Shown here piece after piece: positions 35,730 through 43,330 of a stretch of 64,000 nucleotides of DNA. How positions within the stretch are numbered: position 1 is the first letter of the stretch; the number at the start of each line of letters is the position of its first letter. Both the position numbers and the translations under genes were made by a program. The notes under the pieces are model-generated. The model was not told where the DNA came from, did not search any database, and was given only the letters and a program-made list of their open reading frames with translations. The stretch spans positions 99,986 to 163,985 of the forward strand of contig DAOTTX010000372.1 in the NCBI GenBank assembly GCA_034437515.1, written 5' to 3'. The stretch comes from DAOTTX01 sp034437515. GTDB taxonomy: Bacteria; Chloroflexota; Anaerolineae; Aggregatilineales; Phototrophicaceae.

Positions 35730-36676
35730 ACGTTCGTATCCTGTCTTTCAGTGGATAGTTGTTGTTCAATCGATCGACTATTCAGCGTATCGACCGCACT
35801 CAAGCCGACGAGCAGTGCCCAGGTAAGGGCTGCCATGCCAACATGAGTTGCTCCCCAGACCGGCGCGGCACTCGTCAGCACGAACATCCCGCCGACCAAT
35901 GCCTGCACGAGATATACCACAAACGCACCCACCGCCAGCCAGCGCATTAGACGACTCCGCCGCGCCTGGAAAATGTACCAGACCAACATCACCAGGGCCA
36001 AACCGAGCGCACCAACAGCAACTCGATGCATCATATGCACGGTTTGGAGTTCTGTTTGGCCTAACAACGGCGCATTCCCGCCGCACAAAGGCCACTCGGT
36101 ACAGGCGAGGGTCGCCCCGCTACCGCGCACCAGCGCACCCGTCAGGATGATAATCAGCGATAAAGCGGCGGTCATGTAGGCCAGCATCGTAATCATATCA
36201 CGCGGATGCGGGTTCTCTGGTGGCTTGTGCCACGCCGCGATTGCCGCAAGTAACAACGCACCGAGTAACAGCATCGCCGTCCCTAGATGCAGCGTGACCA
36301 TCGTCGGCGGCAAGTCCATAACGACGACAAACGCACCCAGGCCGCTCTGTACCAGGAATAACCCGGCACCGATGCCGGTCGCCGTTAGAACCAGACGGTT
36401 CCGGTTGCGATAAGCACGCACAGCCACATAGAGCATCCCCAGCCCAAACAGGCCAATCAACACGGCGAACAAGCGGTGTGACCACTCGATCCAGGCGGTG
36501 ACGTTGTCCAGCGGCGGCACGACACGCCCATCACACAAAGGCCACTCGTTACCACAGCCCAGGCCGGAATCCGTGACGCGGACGACCGCCCCAAAGATAA
36601 TCAGGCCGAATGTCAGCAATGATGTCGTCAGGGCTAGGCGCGAGAAAAATGTATCCGAGGAGTTCTTTATCTGCAT
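35696..36676 (-). CDS. ctaA: Haem A synthase (COX15/CtaA)
   Basis: A 326-residue membrane protein with eight predicted helices in two repeats. Each half carries conserved haem-ligand histidines: IEWSHRLFAVLIG and VTLHLGTAMLLL in the first, HMMHRVAVGALGLAL and GATHVGMAALTWALL in the second. Cysteine pairs occur in the external loops (LGCGNEWPLCDG; ACTEWPLCGG). It oxidises haem O to haem A. An ATTGTATACAAT palindrome lies 43 bases upstream of the start. Confidence 0.95.
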   Translation of the reverse strand: MQIKNSSDTFFSRLALTTSLLTFGLIIFGAVVRVTDSGLGCGNEWPLCDGRVVPPLDNVTAWIEWSHRLFAVLIGLFGLGMLYVAVRAYRNRNRLVLTATGIGAGLFLVQSGLGAFVVVMDLPPTMVTLHLGTAMLLLGALLLAAIAAWHKPPENPHPRDMITMLAYMTAALSLIIILTGALVRGSGATLACTEWPLCGGNAPLLGQTELQTVHMMHRVAVGALGLALVMLVWYIFQARRSRLMRWLAVGAFVVYLVQALVGGMFVLTSAAPVWGATHVGMAALTWALLVGLSAVDTLNSRSIEQQLSTERQDTNVWNPQSEKVTN

Positions 36677-36718
36677 ACGTTAAGACTCACTGTACTATAA
36701 ACATTATCTACATGATCT

Positions 36719-36730
36719 ATTGTATACAAT
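36719..36730. promoter_or_regulatory. Perfect 12-bp palindrome upstream of ctaA
   Basis: ATTGTATACAAT, perfectly self-complementary, lies between the small membrane protein gene and ctaA. It could be an operator overlapping the ctaA promoter; I cannot assign a confident -35/-10 pair around it. Confidence 0.35.
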
Positions 36731-36755
36731 TTCACAAGAGAATTCTATCCTGATA

Positions 36756-37064
36756 CTAATTTTCTTTCTCTTCCTGCGCTTCTTCGAGGCGAGCCTGCGC
36801 GACACCCCGGTTCAAGAACCAGAACAACCCGGCAATCGTCGCCCCGATGCCGATGAGGTTGACGAGCAGGAAAGCGATGAGCAGGAAGAGTTGTTCCGTC
36901 TGCCAGGGTTCCGCCCTGAGCGGATTGGCTTCGGGGTTATTGGTCTGTTGCAGGAACGGCAGCAAACCACCGATGCCCTCACCGCCGGAAAGCAGCGCGG
37001 TCAGAGCACCACCGACCGTTAAAAGTGCTATTACAGCAATGATGATACCGAAACGTTCTTTCAC
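36756..37064 (-). CDS. Small two-TM membrane protein of unknown function
   Basis: A 102-residue protein from the GTG at 37064, with GGGGG 8 bases upstream; the frame is open further up to 37121, but that part is not protein-like. It has a first helix (about 5-26), a Gly/Gln/Asn loop, a second helix (about 58-85) and a charged C-terminal tail ending in EEAQEEKEN. I do not recognise the family. Its own promoter (37131-37103) and location before ctaA-ctaB-cytochrome c suggest a link to respiratory complex assembly, which is inference. Confidence 0.7.
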   Translation of the reverse strand: MKERFGIIIAVIALLTVGGALTALLSGGEGIGGLLPFLQQTNNPEANPLRAEPWQTEQLFLLIAFLLVNLIGIGATIAGLFWFLNRGVAQARLEEAQEEKEN

Positions 37065-37102
37065 GGGTAAACCCCCAATTGGTCGTAAACATCGTATATC
37101 AA

Positions 37103-37131
37103 ATTGTACTATTCTGCACAACCGACTGCAA
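37103..37131 (-). promoter_or_regulatory. Putative promoter of the small membrane protein / ctaA-ctaB group
   Basis: On the minus strand TTGCAG (37131-37126), a 17-base spacer and TACAAT (37108-37103), ending 38 bases before the GTG start at 37064. Confidence 0.6.
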
Positions 37132-37375
37132 TTACGAAAAAGCCTCAGGGTGCATTTAAGATTTCTGGCACCTCGCGCACCTGGCGTCCGCCGACCTGCT
37201 AAAGCGGTCGTTACGTGTTTGCCTGTTACGTGGCTTTCTGTCCCTTCAGTGCGGCGAACGACAAAATATCGTCCCTACCCTCTATCTTCGACCCGTAGGA
37301 ACGCGCAGAAGCGCATCCGAAATTCAAAAATCAACATATCTCATGGAAAGGTGAATCATTACACCCGGCGAGTCT
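37132..37375 (-). ncRNA. Gene-free structured region, candidate noncoding RNA
   Basis: About 240 bases behind the histidine kinase with no convincing frame. It contains GCGC-TTCT-GCGC as a tetraloop hairpin near 37299-37319 (minus strand), a 10-base palindrome GGCGGACGCC (37184-37193), a repeat GTTACGTG-7-GTTACGTG (plus, 37210-37232) and, toward the end, AGGTGC/GCACCCT pairing followed by TTTTT (37142-37138). It may be an RNA gene, a 3' UTR of the kinase ending in a terminator, or decayed sequence. It does not match 6S, SRP, RNase P or tmRNA motifs that I can recognise. Confidence 0.25.
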
Positions 37376-38218
37376 TTATGGTTCATCATTCCGCGATTCT
37401 GTGTCCGGCGAATCATAAGACTCCTGGCGCGAGTCATCAACGGCGTCGCTGGCTTCGCTGGCCCGTTCTGAAGGCAGCCGACCAAAGCGGGGACGGTCTG
37501 ATGAGTCCTGACGTTGCTTACCGGGTTGCATGGGCAGAGTGAAGCTAAATGTGCTGCCCTCGTCAGGCACGCTATTGACCCAGATGTCTCCGTCGTGCAG
37601 CTTGATTACCATCCGGCTGATCGCCAACCCCAGCCCGGTGCCGCGTGTCGTCTTGTCACGATGCGCCCGGTAAAAGCGTTCAAAGACTTTCTCCTGCGCT
37701 TCCAGCGGAATACCGATGCCCGTATCGCGCACATCAACACGCATCACCGGCCCCTGCCCCCGCACCTTGATATGTATTTCGCCGTCATCACGGTTGTATT
37801 TGATCGCGTTGGAGATCAAGTTGTGGAAGACATGGCTCAATAAATCAGAGTCGGCGGGTACCATAGTGTGCCCCACTATCGCATCAATGTTAATGTCGAT
37901 GCCGCGCTGTGTAGCTTCGTCGCGCAAATATTCCAGCACCTCGTCTACCAGCGTCAGCAGATCAACATCCTGGTAATCCAACTCGATACCGGCATCGATG
38001 TACGCAAAATCAAGCATGGTGGCGATCATACGTTCCATGCGCTGCATCACCCCCATTGCCCGCTGGAGGTAACGCACTTGTTGTTCGTTCAAGTCACCGA
38101 GTTGCTCAACCAGTTCCATAAAGCCGTAGGAAGCGGCGATTGGTGCTTTCAGATCATGCGCGACCACACTTAATAAATCAATTTCATAATGTTCTTGCTC
38201 GGACGGTGAAGGTGGCAT
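37376..38218 (-). CDS. Sensor histidine kinase without sensor domain
   Basis: A 280-residue soluble kinase. HisKA H-box: LLSVVAHDLKAPIAASYG (His near residue 21). HATPase_c: N-box HVFHNLISNAIKYN, G1 VRDTGIGIP, G2 RGTGLGLAIS, ending SFTLPM near 228. The last 50 residues are polar and low-complexity. There is no membrane helix, PAS or GAF domain. Its ATG overlaps by one base the stop of a metal-receptor-like protein, so that protein is a candidate input partner. No response regulator gene is adjacent. Confidence 0.92.
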   Translation of the reverse strand: MPPSPSEQEHYEIDLLSVVAHDLKAPIAASYGFMELVEQLGDLNEQQVRYLQRAMGVMQRMERMIATMLDFAYIDAGIELDYQDVDLLTLVDEVLEYLRDEATQRGIDINIDAIVGHTMVPADSDLLSHVFHNLISNAIKYNRDDGEIHIKVRGQGPVMRVDVRDTGIGIPLEAQEKVFERFYRAHRDKTTRGTGLGLAISRMVIKLHDGDIWVNSVPDEGSTFSFTLPMQPGKQRQDSSDRPRFGRLPSERASEASDAVDDSRQESYDSPDTESRNDEP

Positions 38219-39045
38219 CAGTCTTTTTCCTCACCCTTCGGAAATAACAACGGCGGAATTTGTTCAAAGGTATGCGCGATGCGGGTCCCGTGCCAGGCCA
38301 GCAATGAGCCATCAACCAGATGGATGCGCTGATCTTTCGAGGCCGGGGTATCCAACGCGGCAAACTGTGGGATGTCCTGCTCAGCAAACTCATAAGGCTC
38401 ACTCGGCAGTAAGATCACATCCGGTTGTGCCGCCTCGACTTCGGCGAGAGTCACCTTTGGGTAACGGTCTTCACGGTCGCCGAACACGTTCACGGCACCA
38501 CAGTCCTTGAGTAGATTGTACATGAACGTATCCGCATTAAAAGACATCAACGGCTTATGCCATATCGGGGCAAATACACGAGTTGGGTTGTCTTCTCGCT
38601 GTGTGCTGATGCCTAACACGCGGTCATAGATCTGCTCGATCAAACGCACACGCGGTACCATCGTGGTTTCTTCGCAAGCGTTCATCACCGCCCACAGAAG
38701 ATTAAACACATCCGGCACGGTCTTCGGGAAGGTCACCCAAACGGTGATCCCGGCCGCTTGCAAAGCCTCAGCGTCTTGCTGGCGGTTTTCTTCCTGATTG
38801 ACGATCACCAAATCCGGCTCCAGTGCAATGATCCCGGCGACATCTGGATTTTTCGTCCCGCCGAACACGGGCACACGTTCTACCTGCCCTGCCGGATGCA
38901 CACAATATTTCGTCCTCCCGACCAACCGATCCCCCAGGCGCATATCAAAAAGGGACTCGGTCATGCTGGGCACCAGGGAGACAATCCGCCGCGGTGGATG
39001 CTCAACCGGCACTTCGAGTTGATCGGCTTGCGGGTAATCGCTCAT
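38218..39045 (-). CDS. Helical-backbone metal-receptor (BtuF/FepB-like) protein without signal peptide
   Basis: A 275-residue protein of the PF01497 fold: RRIVSLVPSMTESLFDMRLG, LVGRTKYCVHP, GGTKNPDVAGIIALEPDLVI, a long backbone helix, FNADTFMYNLLKDCGAVNVF and PDVILLPSEPYEF. Such proteins normally bind cobalamin, haem or siderophores outside the membrane. This one begins MSDYPQADQLEV, with no signal peptide, lipobox or TM segment, and has no permease gene nearby, so it appears cytosolic. It follows purA by 12 bases and overlaps the kinase gene. A ligand-sensing role with the kinase is inference. Confidence 0.85.
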   Translation of the reverse strand: MSDYPQADQLEVPVEHPPRRIVSLVPSMTESLFDMRLGDRLVGRTKYCVHPAGQVERVPVFGGTKNPDVAGIIALEPDLVIVNQEENRQQDAEALQAAGITVWVTFPKTVPDVFNLLWAVMNACEETTMVPRVRLIEQIYDRVLGISTQREDNPTRVFAPIWHKPLMSFNADTFMYNLLKDCGAVNVFGDREDRYPKVTLAEVEAAQPDVILLPSEPYEFAEQDIPQFAALDTPASKDQRIHLVDGSLLAWHGTRIAHTFEQIPPLLFPKGEEKD

Positions 39046-39057
39046 AAAAGTCTTTGC

Positions 39058-40344
39058 TTATCCGTCAATGAACTGTTCGCGTTCCGGGCCGACGCTGACC
39101 ATCGTCACCGGTACATCGCACAACGCACCAATGCGTTCCAGATAGGCGCGGGCATTGGCGGGCAGAGCGTCAAGTTCACGAACCCCGGTCACATCTTCCT
39201 GCCAGCCAGGGAACGTCTCATAGACCGGCACAGCGCGTGCTAACGCCGGGATCGTGCTGGGTGGGTATTCAACCCGTTCACCGTCGATTTCATAGGCGAC
39301 CGCGATCTTCAACGTTTCAAACCCGCTGAGAATATCCAGCTTGGTGACGATCAACTCCGTAAATCCGTTGACATCCGCTGCATAGCGCAGCATGACGGCG
39401 TCCAACCAGCCACAGCGACGCTCACGCCCGGTCGTCGTGCCATATTCATCCCAGAAGTTCTCACCCGTCCCACGCAACCGATCCGCAATCGACCCGTCCA
39501 ATTCGGTGGGCATAGGGCCAGCCCCAACCCGCGTGGCAAAAGCCTTCGCCACGCCGACCACGCGGTCTACATATTTGGGGCCAAAGCCGAGGCCGGTCAG
39601 CACACCACCGGACGACGGCGACGAACTGGTCACGAACGGGTAACTGCCATGATCGACATCCAACAGCGTGCCCTGTGCGCCCTCACAGACCACCCGCGCC
39701 CCGGCTTTGAACTGCTCGTTGATGTAGTAAGTCGTGTCACTCAGGTAAGGCCGCAGTGCCGCCGCCGCGTCGATGTAACGTTCGGCGGCTTGATTCGGGT
39801 CAAGCGTGTCCATAGACATGCGCCGCAAAGTCTCGTTGGCCTGCTCGATGGCGGCGTGCAGCACATCAGCGAAGTCTTCCGGGGTCATCATCTGCCCGGT
39901 GCGGATGCCGTTCCGTCCGATTTTATCCAGGTAAGCCGGGCCGATGCCGCGCAAGGTCGTACCGATAGCGGCGTTCCCGCGTGCGCTCTCGCGTGCCGCA
40001 TCCAGCGCAAGGTGCGCCGGTGTGATGACATGCGCCCGATCACTAATCATCAGCCGCTCCGGGGAGATTTCCACGCCCATTTCTCGTAGGCGGTTCATCT
40101 CGTCCAGCAAGCTAATCGGGTTAATCACCATGCCGTTACCCAGAACGTTCATCGCATTCGGGCGTAGGATGCCTGAGGGGATGAGATGTAATTTAAAGAC
40201 CTGGTCGCCCACATAAACCGTATGACCGGCATTATCGCCACCGCCAAAGCGGGCGACCACATCCGCAGTTGAGGCCAACCAATCGACAGCGCGACCTTTA
40301 CCCTCATCACCCCACTGCGCACCAATAATAATCGTCGCAGGCAT
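39058..40344 (-). CDS. purA: Adenylosuccinate synthetase
   Basis: A 428-residue enzyme making adenylosuccinate from IMP, aspartate and GTP in AMP synthesis. The start is the ATG at 40344 (MPATIIIGAQWGDEGKGR) with GGAGA upstream; the open frame reaching 40500 is not used. P-loop GDEGKGR near residue 12, catalytic His in GGDNAGHTVYV, GTTLRGIGPAYLDKIGRNGI, and the IMP/Arg region GTTTGRERRCGWLDAVML. Length is typical. It is followed by two signal-type genes on the same strand. Confidence 0.97.
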   Translation of the reverse strand: MPATIIIGAQWGDEGKGRAVDWLASTADVVARFGGGDNAGHTVYVGDQVFKLHLIPSGILRPNAMNVLGNGMVINPISLLDEMNRLREMGVEISPERLMISDRAHVITPAHLALDAARESARGNAAIGTTLRGIGPAYLDKIGRNGIRTGQMMTPEDFADVLHAAIEQANETLRRMSMDTLDPNQAAERYIDAAAALRPYLSDTTYYINEQFKAGARVVCEGAQGTLLDVDHGSYPFVTSSSPSSGGVLTGLGFGPKYVDRVVGVAKAFATRVGAGPMPTELDGSIADRLRGTGENFWDEYGTTTGRERRCGWLDAVMLRYAADVNGFTELIVTKLDILSGFETLKIAVAYEIDGERVEYPPSTIPALARAVPVYETFPGWQEDVTGVRELDALPANARAYLERIGALCDVPVTMVSVGPEREQFIDG

Positions 40345-40539
40345 TAATTTCTCCAGTTTCGAGCGCATTGAATAATTCGTCGGTTGAACTCCGTATGCGC
40401 AACCTAGAGTTCTTTCCAAGTTTATCGAGTCACCGCCGGGAATTCCACCACCACTTTGAATTTCAAGATTCCGCTTGCCGGGTGTGCGGTGAAATTGCAT
40501 AATGCAGTCAGTTCACCTAACCATGACGAAGGAAAATCT

Positions 40540-42582
40540 ATGCAATTTTTGATCCTGGCGCTGCTGCTGCTGCTGATACAACAACTACCGACCGACAACA
40601 CACCGCCGACCTGTGAAGCGGTCAGGCTCAACGCAGAACTGCCGGGGGGCGGTGATGTGAGCAGTTATACGGTTGACGGTCTTACCGTGCTTTATCTCGC
40701 AGAACAAGACACGAATGACGTTCTCGAACTCTATGCGACCAGCCTCGACGGTGGCGAACCATTCAAACTCAACGATACATTGACCGAAGGGGGCGACGTG
40801 CTGCCGGGTTATCGCTTGCATAATAACCACGCCCTCTACCTCGCCGACCAACGCGCAAACAACGTCGAGGAACTTTTCAGCGTGCCGTTAGACGGCGGTG
40901 AAAGCACTCGCCTCAATGCCGAGGTCAGCGCGGATAGTGGCAGTGACGTGCTGGATTATCAACCTTTGGGGAATTACGTGATCTATCGTGCCGACCAGGA
41001 CAACAATACCGTCGACGAACTTTACACCGTGCGCGTGGACGGACGTGATGCGCCGGTCAAACTTAATCGCGTTCTCGCCCCCGGTGGTGATGTGTTGCCC
41101 GGTTATCTCATCAGTGACCGGCGCGTGATCTACCTTGCGGATCAGAATCACAACAACGTGTTTGAGTTATTCAGCGTGCCCTATCGCGGCGGGGAAGTGA
41201 CACAACTGAATATTCCGATTGACCCTGATGTTGGCAGTGACATCCTTGATTACATCGTGCTTGACGACCGTGTCATCTACCGCGGTGACCAGGATACCAA
41301 CGATGTCGAAGAACTCTACAGCGTCCCGGTCGAAGGGGGAGAACCGGCGAAGCTCAATGGCGAGATGACACGCGGCGGTAATGTGCTACCTGGTTCCTAT
41401 CAGATTTTCGGGGATCGTGTGATCTTCCTTGCCGACCAGAACCGCAATACAACCGTCGAGCTGTTCAGCAATCACTTTGCCGGTGATGATTTACAACAGC
41501 TTAACGGCGACCTCACACCCGGCGGTGATGTCCGTAATTATCTCATCGGCAATGGAGTGATCGTCTACATCGCCGACCAGGACACCAACGAAGTCTACGA
41601 GCTTTATAGTGTGCCGGTCGAAGGGGGAGAACCCATCAAGCTCAACGCGGAACTGCCCGCCGGGGCCAATGTGATTGACGCGGTCATTAACGAGGATACG
41701 GTCATCTACCGCGCCGACCAGGATACTAACGATGTGGTCGAGTTATTCAGTGTGCCGGTGACCGGTGGCGATCCGGTTAAGCTCAACGGTGATATCATCT
41801 CCAGCGGGGACGTACAGGCCGATTACGCCATCAGCGGTAACTATGTGATCTACCGTGCCGATCAGGAGAATAACACGGTGTACGAACTCTATGCGGCGCG
41901 CATCGCAGGCGGTGAAGCGACTAAACTTAATGGTGATCTGCCCCCCGGTGGCGATGTCGGGGACTTTCAGATCAGCGGTAACCGCGTCATCTACTACGCG
42001 GAGCAAAACGCCAACGATCAGTTTGAGTTGTTCAGCGTGCAAATCGTCGCGGGAGGTGCCCCAGCCCTGTTGAACCTGCCACCGGTCGAAGGGGGTGACG
42101 TACTCGACTATACCGCGACCGCCAACCACGTTATCTATCTGGCAGACCAGGACGAAAACCAGGTTCAAGAACTCTACAGTGTGTCGCTTGACTGTGCGGA
42201 CGTAGCCGAGGTCGGCGAAAGCGCCATTCTCGCGGATTTCGTACCGCGTATCGAACAATCCATCATCGCAGACGATGAGACAAATCCCCAGACGCTACAA
42301 TGGACGGTGACCGTCACCAATGAGGGGCGCTCACCCGGCTTTGATATCACAGTCATCTATCGTCCGTCGGTAGAAATGCGTATCGAGGATGTGACCGCAT
42401 CACTCGGTATGCTCGAAACCGAGGAGGCGCTGATTAGCCTGCAAGTCGATCAGTTGAATCCGGGTGAAGCCCTCATCCTGACGGTCGAAGCGAGTATCAC
42501 ATACACCGACACCGACCTGCGCAGCGTCACATGCGTCAGCGCCCCCGGCATCATACCGACTTGTGAGGTCACGTCGTTTTAG
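40540..42582 (+). CDS. Secreted 11-repeat (TolB/propeller-like) protein with C-terminal DUF11-like domain
   Basis: A 680-residue protein from the ATG at 40540 (AAGGA upstream). Signal peptide about 1-18. Residues about 25-555 consist of 11 tandem repeats of 47-50 residues with core GGDVLDY..., VIYRADQDTNDVxELYSVPV and EGGEPxKLN; each looks like a four-strand blade of the WD40-like/TolB type. The C-terminal 120 residues (ILADFVPRIEQSI, then TVTVTNEGRSPGFDITVIYR) resemble a DUF11/CARDB surface domain. The many Asp residues in ADQDxNxV loops suggest metal binding. It is probably a surface or exported binding protein; the function is unknown. Confidence 0.85.
   Translation: MQFLILALLLLLIQQLPTDNTPPTCEAVRLNAELPGGGDVSSYTVDGLTVLYLAEQDTNDVLELYATSLDGGEPFKLNDTLTEGGDVLPGYRLHNNHALYLADQRANNVEELFSVPLDGGESTRLNAEVSADSGSDVLDYQPLGNYVIYRADQDNNTVDELYTVRVDGRDAPVKLNRVLAPGGDVLPGYLISDRRVIYLADQNHNNVFELFSVPYRGGEVTQLNIPIDPDVGSDILDYIVLDDRVIYRGDQDTNDVEELYSVPVEGGEPAKLNGEMTRGGNVLPGSYQIFGDRVIFLADQNRNTTVELFSNHFAGDDLQQLNGDLTPGGDVRNYLIGNGVIVYIADQDTNEVYELYSVPVEGGEPIKLNAELPAGANVIDAVINEDTVIYRADQDTNDVVELFSVPVTGGDPVKLNGDIISSGDVQADYAISGNYVIYRADQENNTVYELYAARIAGGEATKLNGDLPPGGDVGDFQISGNRVIYYAEQNANDQFELFSVQIVAGGAPALLNLPPVEGGDVLDYTATANHVIYLADQDENQVQELYSVSLDCADVAEVGESAILADFVPRIEQSIIADDETNPQTLQWTVTVTNEGRSPGFDITVIYRPSVEMRIEDVTASLGMLETEEALISLQVDQLNPGEALILTVEASITYTDTDLRSVTCVSAPGIIPTCEVTSF
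40612..42204 (+). repeat. Eleven tandem coding repeats of about 145 bases
   Basis: Each unit encodes a blade ending in ELYSVPVEGGEPxKLN. Units 2 and 4 share DVLPGY and LADQ, while units 3 and 5 share a GSD(V/I)LDY insertion and YRADQD or YRGDQD, so the array probably grew by duplicating a two-unit block. A 20-base stretch CCGGTCGAAGGGGGAGAACC is identical in two units (near 41326 and 41616). Confidence 0.85.
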
Positions 42583-43217
42583 TCGTGCTGCCCACCGAGC
42601 GCGACAGTGACTTCTTTCTTTCCGAGGGTTTCGATCCGTCCTTTTGGCCCCAATGCCAATGCCGACCCCGGCCCGACACTGATGACGTAAGACGCGGCTC
42701 CGGCGTCCAGGGCTTCACGGGCCAACTCGGATTCTTGTAAGCTGGTCGCATTGGGGACGATAAAGGTGTTTTCCAGCCAGGCAAGCCCTTTAACCCCGTT
42801 TGGCATCACCTGACCGAACAACGTGGCAGCCTGCCCTTCCGCGAGGATCACCGCGCCGCGTGCGTAAGCAGCCGACAACCCTTCGATGCCTGCACCTTGC
42901 ATCGCAGAATACAGATAATCAAACGGGACATCCGGCAGCAGCACCATGCTGGAATCGGTTAGCATCTCGCGGATGGTATCGTCGTCTTCGGTCATCACAT
43001 TGACCAGATACCCGGTCGGCGCACCCAGTTCACCCAGGTCTTCGATCAAGTCTTCATGGTCGTCGTTGTCAAAACCGACGTAGGCTACCCCACCATCGGT
43101 CATGATAAAATTCAGCGCGTAGCCACGCAAATCACCGAGCGGATCAGCACCGCCACCGGTCATCACGAGCCAACCCGCCCCGCCGGGCCAATTCAGCACC
43201 GCGTCCTTTTTGCTCAT
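42579..43217 (-). CDS. Uncharacterised protein, degenerate peptidase-S51/cyanophycinase-like
   Basis: A 212-residue protein from the ATG at 43217 with AGAGG upstream; the longer frame to 43370 is not protein-like. The order GAGWLVMTGGGADPLGDLRG, then VLLPDVPFDYLYSAMQGAGI, then AAYARGAVILAEGQAATLFG resembles the class I amidotransferase-like fold of peptidase E and cyanophycinase. The usual nucleophile elbow (G-x-S-A-G) reads AEGQAA, so the catalytic serine is missing. I infer a non-catalytic binding protein; the assignment is weak. Its stop overlaps that of the convergent repeat protein. Confidence 0.55.
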   Translation of the reverse strand: MSKKDAVLNWPGGAGWLVMTGGGADPLGDLRGYALNFIMTDGGVAYVGFDNDDHEDLIEDLGELGAPTGYLVNVMTEDDDTIREMLTDSSMVLLPDVPFDYLYSAMQGAGIEGLSAAYARGAVILAEGQAATLFGQVMPNGVKGLAWLENTFIVPNATSLQESELAREALDAGAASYVISVGPGSALALGPKGRIETLGKKEVTVALGGQHD

Positions 43218-43330
43218 CGTTGCCTCTCGATTGTTTTCGTTATGCGCCTTATTATACCAAAAACGCAAAACGGGCACTAAGCGCACCCGTTCGTTGTTCT
43301 GACGTTTCGTGAGGCAAATTCTTACGCAGG

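Noticed and set aside
37132..37375. c-di-GMP (GEMM) riboswitch
   Set aside because: GGGACAGAAAGCC and ACAGGCAAAC resemble conserved GEMM segments but occur in reversed order and without the GNRA loop and receptor, and the nearest downstream gene has its own promoter between.
40612..42204. CRISPR-like or satellite repeat array
   Set aside because: The repeats are degenerate at DNA level, keep one open frame throughout and encode blades; they are protein-domain repeats.
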